From NCBI GenBank assembly GCA_018056375.1, contig JAGPFQ010000001.1:1-39994 (forward strand): a stretch of DNA of 39,994 nucleotides. The letters are read 5' to 3'. Source of the stretch: Candidatus Dojkabacteria bacterium. GTDB lineage: Bacteria; Patescibacteriota; Dojkabacteria; SC72. Made by a program: the position numbers and the translations under genes. This document shows, piece after piece, positions 31,334 through 39,136 of this stretch. Below the pieces are notes generated by a model that was given only the letters and a program-made list of their open reading frames with translations, made no database searches and was not told the DNA's origin. The stretch's first letter is position 1. The number at the start of each line of letters is the position of its first letter.

Positions 31334-32699
31334 GGTGTATCTTGTTGGTGGTGCAGTTAGAGATATTGTTTTGAAAAAGACACCACATGATTATGATTTA
31401 GCAACAAATGCTTTACCAGATGAGATGCTCAATATGTTTCCAAGGTCTGTTTCTACTGGTGCAAAGTTTGGTACAGTAATCGTTCTTGCACAGGATGAAC
31501 ATGGAGAGACATATGAAGTAGAGGTTACAACATTTAGGAGTGAAGCTGGGTATGTTGATGGAAGGTGGCCTAGCTCTGTTGAGTTTGTAGATGAGATAGA
31601 TAAAGATTTGGGAAGGAGAGATTTTACTTTTAATGCCATGGCAATAGATCTTTCTAAGATAGATTTGGATGATGGTAAAGAAAAGAAGCAAGTTACAATC
31701 TATGATCCTTTTGATGGTATTGGGGATATTAAAAGAAAGCTTGTGAGAGCAGTAGGTACTCCAATAGAGAGGTTTAAGGAAGATGGTTTGAGGTCTTTTA
31801 AGGCTTGTAGAATGGCTTCTCAATTAGGATTTGATATAGAGGAGGATACATTTAATGCAATCAAAGAAGCTAATGCTGTTGCACAATCAATATCCATGGA
31901 GAGGATAAGGGATGAGTTTATGAAAATGCTACTTAATTCTCCTAAACCATCTGTAGGCATTGAGTTAATGAGGGAGACAGGTCTTCTTGCTATCTTTCTA
32001 CCTGAATTGTTAGAGGGAGTAGGTGTAGAACAGAGACTCTTTCATGCTCATGATGTCTATGAACATGCATTGAGAACATGTGATGTAGCGCATGATAGTG
32101 TTAAGTTAGCAGCACTGCTTCATGACATTGCAAAACCTAGAACAGATATGGGAAATGGACACTTCTATGGTCATGACAGAATGGGTGCTGATATGGCAGA
32201 AGAAGTTATGAAAAGAATGAAGTTTCCTAAAAATGAAATAGTGAGAGTAAGAAAACTAATTGAAAATCATATGTTCCACTATCCACATAAAAAGGAAGAG
32301 ATGACAGAGGAAGAAATTGAGAATGTAGAACTTCATCAATGGTCTGATTCTGCGGTAAGACGATTCATACAAAGAGTAGGAGAGGAGAATATTGAAGACC
32401 TTTTCAAATTAAGAATGGCTGATGCACAATCAAATCCATATAGCTCATTTAAACCTGAAGAAGTTACCCTCTTGCAACAAAGAATAGCAGAAGTAAGAAA
32501 ACAGGATATGGCATTAAAAATATCAGATTTAAAAATCAACGGTGAACAACTAGAAAAAATAGGTGTAAAGAAGGGTCCTAAGATGGGGGAGATTTTAAGA
32601 GAACTTTTAGATATTGTAGTGGAAGATCCATTGATGAATACAAGAGAGAAGTTGGAAGAACTAGCAATTAAGTTAAATGAAGAAAAGAATGAAAATTAA
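31263..32699 (+). CDS. cca: CCA tRNA nucleotidyltransferase with HD domain
   Basis: This enzyme adds or repairs the CCA end of tRNAs, which are not encoded with CCA here. The catalytic head has YLVGGAVRDIVLKKTPHDYDLATNA (GGxVRD and DxD-type metal site). RRDFTFNAMAIDL, DPFDGIGDIKRKLVRAVG and RFKEDGLRSFKACRMASQLGF follow. The C-terminal half carries an HD domain (HDVYEHALRTCDVAHDS, then LAALLHDIAKP). I start it at the ATG at 31263 after GAGGG (478 residues); an earlier start would lie in the signal region of the overlapping gene. It overlaps the preceding gene by 71 bases and dut by a few. Confidence 0.92.
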   Translation: MEVEIFLPNYVQKVARILLKEGFEVYLVGGAVRDIVLKKTPHDYDLATNALPDEMLNMFPRSVSTGAKFGTVIVLAQDEHGETYEVEVTTFRSEAGYVDGRWPSSVEFVDEIDKDLGRRDFTFNAMAIDLSKIDLDDGKEKKQVTIYDPFDGIGDIKRKLVRAVGTPIERFKEDGLRSFKACRMASQLGFDIEEDTFNAIKEANAVAQSISMERIRDEFMKMLLNSPKPSVGIELMRETGLLAIFLPELLEGVGVEQRLFHAHDVYEHALRTCDVAHDSVKLAALLHDIAKPRTDMGNGHFYGHDRMGADMAEEVMKRMKFPKNEIVRVRKLIENHMFHYPHKKEEMTEEEIENVELHQWSDSAVRRFIQRVGEENIEDLFKLRMADAQSNPYSSFKPEEVTLLQQRIAEVRKQDMALKISDLKINGEQLEKIGVKKGPKMGEILRELLDIVVEDPLMNTREKLEELAIKLNEEKNEN

Positions 32700-33117
32700 A
32701 GTAGATAATCAAAAATATCTTCCAGAAGTGAAAACAGAGTTTTCAGCTGGAGCAGATTTGAAAGTAAAGACAGAGAAAGATATTGTAGTAAAACCGAATG
32801 AGAGTGCAGAGATACATACTGGAGTGTACTTAGAAATACCTAAAGGATATGTTGGTCTACTCTTTGTTAGGTCTTCTTTTGGTAAGAAAGGTCTCATGTT
32901 AAAAAACTCTGTTGGAGTGATAGATAGTGATTACAGAGGTGAAGTGATTGCTCAAGTGATAAATACATCAAAGAGTGGTATTGTCTTAACCGATACTGAA
33001 AGATTTGCTCAAATAGTTGTTGTTCCATGTCTCTCACTTAAAAACAATCTTGAAGTTGTTGAAGAACTAGCAGAAACAGAGAGAGGTGAAGGTGGTTTTG
33101 GTTCTACAGGGAAGTAA
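32689..33117 (+). CDS. dut: Deoxyuridine 5'-triphosphate nucleotidohydrolase
   Basis: dUTPase hydrolyses dUTP to dUMP, keeping uracil out of DNA. All five motifs are present: SAGADLKV, RSSFGKKGL, GVIDSDYRGEV, RFAQIVV, and the C-terminal RGEGGFGSTGK that closes over the nucleotide. I use the ATG at 32689 (142 residues), where MKIKVDNQKYLPE aligns with the family start; an ATG 12 bases earlier is possible. It overlaps the cca stop region, so coupled translation is likely. Confidence 0.94.
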   Translation: MKIKVDNQKYLPEVKTEFSAGADLKVKTEKDIVVKPNESAEIHTGVYLEIPKGYVGLLFVRSSFGKKGLMLKNSVGVIDSDYRGEVIAQVINTSKSGIVLTDTERFAQIVVVPCLSLKNNLEVVEELAETERGEGGFGSTGK

Positions 33118-33162
33118 TTTTACTTACCCTTTTGACTGTAGTATTATATTACAGTAAGTAAT
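33118..33162 (+). repeat. Nested inverted repeat in the dut-MBL gap
   Basis: ACTGTA (33135-33140) faces TACAGT (33149-33154), with TTACTTAC near 33118-33125 complementary to GTAAGTAA downstream. It could be a weak transcription terminator or an operator for the next gene; no T-run follows. Confidence 0.3.
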
Positions 33163-33185
33163 ATTTGATATTCTAATCTGCCCAT

Positions 33186-34589
33186 ATGACAATACAGTTC
33201 CTTGGAGCAACAAAAACAGTAACTGGATCCTGTTTTTTGGTAGATACAGGTAGATTCAAGTTCTTAGTAGATTGTGGTGCTTTTCAAGGTGCAGAAGAAA
33301 TAGAGGAAAAAAACTATGATCCTTTTCCTTTTAATCCTGCTGATATAGATTTTGTACTCCTAACTCATGCTCATTTTGATCATAGTGGGAGATTACCTCT
33401 TTTAGTAAAACAGGGTTTTAGAGGGAGAATAATATCTACACAACCAACAAGAGATTTAACAAAGATAATACTTCTTGATTCAGCTAAACTGCAGGAGGAA
33501 GAGAACAAGAGATGGGTTGTACAAGCAAAGAAAGATTCTTCTAGTGAAGGTGTTCAGAAGCCCCTTTTTACAGAACAAGATGTCGAAGAAACAATGAAGT
33601 ATTTTGAAGTATATCCATACAATACTTCTGTAAATCTTTCTCAAGATACTCTAGAAGTAAGAATGAGAGATGCTGGTCATATCTTAGGGTCTTCTATCTT
33701 TGAAGTTTGGGCTAAAAATGAAGCAGATAGGTTAAGAAAGTTAGTCTTCTCTGGTGACTTAGGCCAACCTGGTGCTAGAATTGTAAGAGACCCAGATCTG
33801 ATAAGAGAGGCAGACTATGTCATCTGCGAGTCTACATATGGAAATAGATATCACAAGGATAGAAATGAGACAGTTCTAGAGCTGTTAGAAGCTCTGCATA
33901 GCGCTCAAAAAGTACAAGGTAATGTTCTGATCCCATCTTTTGCAATTGAGAGGACTCAGGAGCTTCTCTATGAGTTAAATCTGTTTGTTGAAAAGAAGCT
34001 ATTAGAAAATATGCCAGTATACCTAGACAGTCCTATGGCTGTTAAAGCTACAGAAATATTTAGACAGTATCCAGATTTCTATGATACAGATGCTAAGCGA
34101 TTAATAGAGAAGGGGGATGATCCTTTTGATTTTCCTGGTTTTAGAAAAATTGAAAGTACAGAGGAATCTAGGAGGTTAGTATCTAAACAAGGTGTTGTCA
34201 TAATTGCAGGAAGTGGAATGTGTACAGGAGGTAGGATACTTCATCATCTAAAAAATAATATAGAAGATCCAAAGACACATCTTGTGATTGTTGGCTATCA
34301 AGTTGCTGGTACTTTAGGTAGAAGAATAGTGGATGGAGAGAAGACAGTAAAAATACATGGACAGGAATATCAAAACAATGCAAAATTATACACACTGAAT
34401 GGTTTTTCTGGACATGGAGATCAAAGAGATCTCAGGTATTGGTTAAGGAGTTTTGGGCATACACCTAGAAAGATCTTTTTGGTGCATGGAGATAGTGAGA
34501 TAATAGATGCTTTTGCAGAGAATCTTAGGCAGGAGTTTAATAATGAAATATATATACCTGAGTATATGGAGAGTGTTAAATTAGATTAA
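33186..34589 (+). CDS. Beta-CASP metallo-beta-lactamase fold ribonuclease-like protein
   Basis: The metallo-beta-lactamase motif THAHFDHSGRLP gives the H-x-H-x-D-H zinc site. DAGHILGSSIFEV, FSGDLGQPG and CESTYGNRYHK follow. The beta-CASP part has PVYLDSPMAVKATEIF, AGSGMCTGGRILHHL and NGFSGHGDQRDL, and the end has FLVHGDSE. At 467 residues it matches the YSH1/CPSF-like family, usually annotated as an RNA exonuclease or endonuclease. RNA processing or decay is the likely role. It is followed 13 bases later by the ribose-bisphosphate isomerase gene. Confidence 0.9.
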   Translation: MTIQFLGATKTVTGSCFLVDTGRFKFLVDCGAFQGAEEIEEKNYDPFPFNPADIDFVLLTHAHFDHSGRLPLLVKQGFRGRIISTQPTRDLTKIILLDSAKLQEEENKRWVVQAKKDSSSEGVQKPLFTEQDVEETMKYFEVYPYNTSVNLSQDTLEVRMRDAGHILGSSIFEVWAKNEADRLRKLVFSGDLGQPGARIVRDPDLIREADYVICESTYGNRYHKDRNETVLELLEALHSAQKVQGNVLIPSFAIERTQELLYELNLFVEKKLLENMPVYLDSPMAVKATEIFRQYPDFYDTDAKRLIEKGDDPFDFPGFRKIESTEESRRLVSKQGVVIIAGSGMCTGGRILHHLKNNIEDPKTHLVIVGYQVAGTLGRRIVDGEKTVKIHGQEYQNNAKLYTLNGFSGHGDQRDLRYWLRSFGHTPRKIFLVHGDSEIIDAFAENLRQEFNNEIYIPEYMESVKLD

Positions 34590-34602
34590 TTTTGCAATAC
34601 CT

Positions 34603-35562
34603 ATGAAGGAGTATCCTGAAGTAAAAAAGATTTTTGATGATATACAAAAGTTGAACATTCAAGGTGCTACGAATGTAGCTATTTCAACTTTTGAAGGTAT
34701 GAAAATCTATCTTGAAAAAACTGAGGAAACAGACAAAGATGAGCTTTTCTCTGAATTGAGTAGGGTTGGATGGGAGTTAGCCCTTGCTAGAGATAATGAA
34801 CCACTTGCAAGAAATGGTGTAACATATATTCTTCATTTTTTTAAAGAGAGATTTCCTGTTTTACCAGAACTTTCGGTCATGAAACAAGAGTTGATAGCGT
34901 TGTGTGATGAGTACTTAGAGCTGATAGCATCTACTAAAAAAGATTTGATTGCTCAAAATGCAAAGAAACTTACATATATAGACAAGATGTTTACACACTG
35001 CCATTCTTCAACTGCTGTAGCTATTATGAAGGAGATAGGGAAAGGAGATCCTGATTTTGAAGTCGTATGCACAGAAACTAGACCAAGATATCAAGGTCGA
35101 AAGACAGCTAAAAGTATGTTAGAAGCGGGTGTTAAGACAACTTTTATTGCAGATAGTGCAGCGGAATCTTTCATAATTGGTAGAGGTAGTGTAAAAATAG
35201 ATGCTGTTTTCATTGGATGTGACCAGATTACTGCCGAGGGTCATACGATTAACAAGATAGGGAGTTGGGGAATAGCAATGGCATCATACTATGCAGGTAA
35301 GTCTCTCTATGTTGTAACCCCTTTGTTGAAGATTGACCCAACCTCGTTTCTAGATACTGTGAAGATTGAAGTTAGGGAGGGTAAAGAACTTTGGGAAGAT
35401 GCTCCTAAAGGTTTGCATATGTATAATCCAGCATTTGAGATTGTAGACTCTGTGTTAATAACAGGGTACTTAACGGAGTTTGGTATGGTTTCTCCTAATA
35501 ATATTAGAGATTTAGTTAAGGAGAAATACCCATGGATTTTTGATAATATGGTAGTTAAATAA
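34603..35562 (+). CDS. Ribose-1,5-bisphosphate isomerase
   Basis: The enzyme converts ribose-1,5-bisphosphate to ribulose-1,5-bisphosphate in the archaeal AMP pathway. It belongs to the eIF2B-alpha fold. THCHSST places a cysteine at residue 133, the position of the catalytic Cys133 of the characterised archaeal enzyme. GCDQI supplies the Asp near 207, and RPRYQGRKTA the substrate-binding stretch. Length 319 is typical. The adjacent AMP phosphorylase gene, 16 bases downstream, makes its substrate. This pairing distinguishes it from eIF2B or methylthioribose-1-phosphate isomerase homologues. Confidence 0.9.
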   Translation: MKEYPEVKKIFDDIQKLNIQGATNVAISTFEGMKIYLEKTEETDKDELFSELSRVGWELALARDNEPLARNGVTYILHFFKERFPVLPELSVMKQELIALCDEYLELIASTKKDLIAQNAKKLTYIDKMFTHCHSSTAVAIMKEIGKGDPDFEVVCTETRPRYQGRKTAKSMLEAGVKTTFIADSAAESFIIGRGSVKIDAVFIGCDQITAEGHTINKIGSWGIAMASYYAGKSLYVVTPLLKIDPTSFLDTVKIEVREGKELWEDAPKGLHMYNPAFEIVDSVLITGYLTEFGMVSPNNIRDLVKEKYPWIFDNMVVK

Positions 35563-35578
35563 TATAAGTGTTTTTAAT

Positions 35579-37090
35579 ATGGCACTCTACTTAAAAGGGA
35601 AAAATTTGGATATAGGACAAGATAATGATTTTAATGTAATTTTGCACAGAAAAGATGCTGAGAGAATAGGGGTTAAGGAAGGTGAGAATGTTTTGATAGG
35701 TTATGGTGATTTAGAATTGTATGCAACAGTCTTAGAGACATTAACAAAGGTAAATGAAGGAGAAGTTGGTTTGTTTGAAGAGCTTTGGGATGAGTATCAT
35801 ATTCCAGAAGAAGCATCCATCTTCATTGATATACCTCAGGTTAGTCAGTCACTGGAAGCTATAAGTAGGAAGTTGCTTGGAAAACCACTTTCTAAGGAAG
35901 ACCTTGAGAATATAATGAAGGATATAGGGAGTAGGAAGCTTAGGGAAACGGAAGTTGCTTTCTTTGTTTCAACCTTCTTTAATCCAGGGTTTAATGATGA
36001 TGAGATTTTCTGGATGACAAAAGGTATGGCAGAGTCAGGAGACTCTATGGATTTTAAGAATATTCGAGAAGGAGAAGAAATTGTTGCAGACAAGCATTCT
36101 ATAGGAGGGGTTGCAGGGAAAGCTATTACCCCAACCTTGATTCCTATCTTGGTTTCTGGTGGTTTGATTGTCCCAAATACTTCAACTAGAGCTATTACCT
36201 CACCAGCAGGAACAACAGATATTTTAGAAGTTGTGATGCCTGTGGCTTTAACAAAGGATAAGGTTTATGAAACCGTGAAGAAAACAGGAGGATGTATGTT
36301 CTGGGGAGGATCATTGCAACTTTCTCCAGCGGACGATGTTATTATCAATGTAGAAAGGTCTCTTAGAATTCAAGAATTCCAAAAGGTATTGGTGAGTATT
36401 GTTGCTAAGAAAATCTCTATGGGTATAACTCATATATTAATAGATCTCCCATATGGTAAGGGTTCTAAGGTAGAGAGTCCTGATGACGTATCTATGTTAG
36501 ATCGAGAATTCAGGAAACTATTCCAGAAATTCGGTATTAAGTGTGAAACGATAAGGAGATTGGTTAAGGGTCCTGATGGGAGGAGTATAGGACCAAATGC
36601 AGAGATTAGGGAAGCATTGAGAATATTAGAGAGGGCAGAGAACAGGTGTATAGAATTGGAGAAGGTTATTCTTGATATGGCAGGTATGTTGTTTGAACAG
36701 ACAGGTAAAACAGGAAAGGGGCAGGGTAAAAAGTTTGCTCGAAGTATTCTTGATAGTAAGCAGGCATTAAAGAAGTTTTGGGAGATAGCATTTGCACAAG
36801 GTGCTACAAGAGAGATTCATTCTACAGAGATAAAGGATGCTGGGCTTAGTGCTGATATGCTCTCAGATAGGGATGGAGTTGTTGCAGCTATAGATAATGT
36901 AACTCTGGTCAGTATTGCTAGGGTTTTAGGTAATCCAAAAGTAAAAGCTGCTGGTATTCGAGTTCATAAGATGCCAGGAGAGAGTGTTAAGAAAGGAGAA
37001 CCTCTTATAACTATATATGCACAAACAGAGAATAGACTAGAGAATGGTAAGAGAATGTTTAATATAGATAAGCTTTACAGGTTTAAATAG
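35579..37090 (+). CDS. deoA: AMP phosphorylase (archaeal-type)
   Basis: This enzyme phosphorolyses AMP to adenine and ribose-1,5-bisphosphate. Its 503 residues exceed bacterial thymidine phosphorylase (about 440) because of the extra N-terminal domain (about 1-85) typical of archaeal AMP phosphorylases. The core reads KHSIGGVAGKAITPTLIPI, then SPAGTTDILEVV. Later GPDGRSIGPNAEIREAL, SILDSKQAL and the C-terminal IYAQTENRL complete the pyrimidine-nucleoside phosphorylase fold. With the isomerase before it, it turns AMP into ribulose-1,5-bisphosphate, the RuBisCO substrate. Confidence 0.9.
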   Translation: MALYLKGKNLDIGQDNDFNVILHRKDAERIGVKEGENVLIGYGDLELYATVLETLTKVNEGEVGLFEELWDEYHIPEEASIFIDIPQVSQSLEAISRKLLGKPLSKEDLENIMKDIGSRKLRETEVAFFVSTFFNPGFNDDEIFWMTKGMAESGDSMDFKNIREGEEIVADKHSIGGVAGKAITPTLIPILVSGGLIVPNTSTRAITSPAGTTDILEVVMPVALTKDKVYETVKKTGGCMFWGGSLQLSPADDVIINVERSLRIQEFQKVLVSIVAKKISMGITHILIDLPYGKGSKVESPDDVSMLDREFRKLFQKFGIKCETIRRLVKGPDGRSIGPNAEIREALRILERAENRCIELEKVILDMAGMLFEQTGKTGKGQGKKFARSILDSKQALKKFWEIAFAQGATREIHSTEIKDAGLSADMLSDRDGVVAAIDNVTLVSIARVLGNPKVKAAGIRVHKMPGESVKKGEPLITIYAQTENRLENGKRMFNIDKLYRFK

Positions 37091-37096
37091 GAAGCT

Positions 37097-38926
37097 TTAT
37101 TCCTTGTTTCGATTAGTAATTTTTCTAAAGAGAGCAACTAAAGTTGTTACAAAGATAATAAGTATTATTACTGGGGCTGTTACGAGAAGAGCTCTCCCAA
37201 GTACAGTTGTTTTGAAGAAAGAATTTGATTTAGTAACCATATTATATCTTTTTTCACTTTCAATATCTTTTTCTGGAACAATTTCGTTATATTTCTTTAT
37301 ATCTGTCTCTGGCATATTATTTACTGCGAAGATTTCTACTTTGTAATTATCTTCAGAAAAGTTCTCTTCATCATTTATTGAGAAAATACTAATATTAGAT
37401 AGAGAATCATCATAGAATGTTTCCCACAAGACTCTATCTATCATTTGTCCCATTTTTCGATTCTTACTTTCAAATGTTGGGTCAATGCTAAACCAGCCAT
37501 GGTCAGGTATCCAAATTTGTACCCATTGATGTCTAACCTGTATTCTCTCTGTATCTCTTATATTGGCATATCCCAGAGCTGCTCTGGCAGGGATTCCTTG
37601 TGCTCTTAGTAGGGCAATCATAGAATCTGCATACTCCATACAAACAGAAGCTCCTCCAGAGAGAGCATTTGCAGCTCCTATTCTCGTGTTCTCTGAATTG
37701 GCCTTCTCCTCATCATACGTTAACTTCTCATTAACATATTCGTAATCAGCATCTACTACTTCAAAGAGTGTGTTTTTACCTTCAAGTAATGACTCTGCAG
37801 CTTCCTGGATGAAAGGGTCTCCTATCTCCCAATACTTTGTAGCAGTTAGATATTTAATATTTCCTTTATCCTGATTAATCTTTTCTAGATAATCTTTAAA
37901 ATTAATATTTAATTTTTGTACATGACTCTCAGGGTAACCTCGTTTATTTTGTTTTATGTATCCAGAGACTTTAATAGCACCATCTTTGTTAGAAGGTACT
38001 TCAAATGTTGCCATGACATTACCCTCTCTATTTCGAAAAATATTTTTTGGTGTAGGGGAGATAGTATCAATCCAAACCTCTTGGTTGGTTTCAGAATATT
38101 CTCTTGGTAAGGACATTTCATATATATTAGTAGAGAGAGCTTTGAATAATCCTGAGTATTCCTCAGGTATTAGTGTATCAGTCTTTGGAGTCTTGTATTC
38201 CAATTCAAAACGATATATGACCTCAGTTCCGAATTCTAATGTTGGAGAAGCAGCTTTTCTATCTTCTGTACTAAAATTATAGTATGTGAGACCATCTTCT
38301 TTTTGTTTTGTAAATCTAGGGTATGCTTTGGCTAGGAGTGGAATGTTCTTGTCAACAACAAAAGAGAAATAGTAGTTCAGTGATGTAGTAGTACCACTTT
38401 TAGCATCACCTTTTTCGTTTTGAGTACTCTCTGATATCGCAGATCCTATTAATGTAACTAAATCTCCAGCCTTAACTATATTATCATGTGTTTTGTATGT
38501 CATAGTAATAGAGTAGGGCATTGCTTTTGTTGTTTCTCTGTAATGAGGGACATGTACATACATTCCCTGCCCAATAGCTAATTGCTTAACACTGTATTTA
38601 ATTGGATTCTTGTTCGTATCTGTTACCGTCAAGCTATCTTCTTTAAATTTTCTTTCTTTTTCGATATTCTCAGTGTCTTTCTCTAAATCAGGAATATGGA
38701 AAACTTTCTCTCCTTCTCTTGTTAAGTAGAAAATACTGTTCTCAACTTTCTTTTCATAATTGTTTACAACAGTTACAAAATCTTGTCCTGTTGTATAGTG
38801 AATTCTTGTGTAGGTGTTAATGATAAAGTCGGCCTGTTTCTGTGCATAGATAGGTTTTGGTAGTAGGAGTAGTAATATTGTGGTTAGGATAACTGTGGCT
38901 GTTTTTGTTGTGGTTTTTGGGTTCAT
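37097..38926 (-). CDS. Membrane-anchored transglutaminase-like protein
   Basis: A signal peptide (about 1-28, ending IYAQ) is followed by a long strand-rich domain (about 40-370) and a transglutaminase-like core. The catalytic triad is seen as Cys429 (GGASVCMEYA), His466 (VRHQWVQIW) and Asp482 (SIDPTFE). A C-terminal membrane helix (about 575-597) and RKITNRNKE anchor it, so the domain faces outside. Members of this superfamily act as proteases or crosslinkers; which applies here is unknown. It is convergent with the AMP phosphorylase gene, ending 6 bases from it. It diverges from ychF across a palindromic promoter region. Confidence 0.85.
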   Translation of the reverse strand: MNPKTTTKTATVILTTILLLLLPKPIYAQKQADFIINTYTRIHYTTGQDFVTVVNNYEKKVENSIFYLTREGEKVFHIPDLEKDTENIEKERKFKEDSLTVTDTNKNPIKYSVKQLAIGQGMYVHVPHYRETTKAMPYSITMTYKTHDNIVKAGDLVTLIGSAISESTQNEKGDAKSGTTTSLNYYFSFVVDKNIPLLAKAYPRFTKQKEDGLTYYNFSTEDRKAASPTLEFGTEVIYRFELEYKTPKTDTLIPEEYSGLFKALSTNIYEMSLPREYSETNQEVWIDTISPTPKNIFRNREGNVMATFEVPSNKDGAIKVSGYIKQNKRGYPESHVQKLNINFKDYLEKINQDKGNIKYLTATKYWEIGDPFIQEAAESLLEGKNTLFEVVDADYEYVNEKLTYDEEKANSENTRIGAANALSGGASVCMEYADSMIALLRAQGIPARAALGYANIRDTERIQVRHQWVQIWIPDHGWFSIDPTFESKNRKMGQMIDRVLWETFYDDSLSNISIFSINDEENFSEDNYKVEIFAVNNMPETDIKKYNEIVPEKDIESEKRYNMVTKSNSFFKTTVLGRALLVTAPVIILIIFVTTLVALFRKITNRNKE

Positions 38927-38963
38927 ATGAATACCATATTATCACAATAAGGTTACCTTGAGC
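38927..38963 (-). promoter_or_regulatory. Promoter of the transglutaminase-like gene, within the palindrome
   Basis: On the minus strand, the arm containing AAGGTAACCTT is followed by TGTGATAAT (extended -10-like) and the start codon 11 bases later. The layout mirrors that of ychF. Confidence 0.45.
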
Positions 38964-39116
38964 AAAAAAGGAGTAGTAGAAAGAACTACATACTCTTTGA
39001 ACCTTAATATTTAATATACTAGAAGTTTTTAGTTTACTCATAGTATGTTAAATATTCTTCAAAAAACAGATATAGTTCTTTCTACACACAATTAAACGCT
39101 CAAGGTAACCTTATTG
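38945..39116. repeat. 172-bp imperfect palindrome between the transglutaminase-like gene and ychF
   Basis: Three inverted pairs share one centre (about 39030.5). The outer pair is 19 bases perfect (38945-38963 with 39098-39116, GCTCAAGGTAACCTTATTG on the right). The middle pair is 13 perfect (38976-38988 with 39073-39085). The inner pair is 15 of 16 (39006-39021 with 39041-39056). Spacers of equal or nearly equal length separate them. Outside the palindrome, both sides continue into similar TGATA-type -10 regions, so each promoter carries one arm. The 210-base gap (38927-39136) contains no other gene. Confidence 0.85.
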
Positions 39117-39120
39117 AATG

Positions 39121-39129
39121 TGATATAAT
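39121..39129 (+). promoter_or_regulatory. Extended -10 promoter of ychF
   Basis: TGaTATAAT ends 7 bases before the ATG at 39137, which predicts a leaderless mRNA. The arm with AAGGTAACCTT covers the -35 position and may be an operator. Confidence 0.6.
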
Positions 39130-39136
39130 CCAGACT

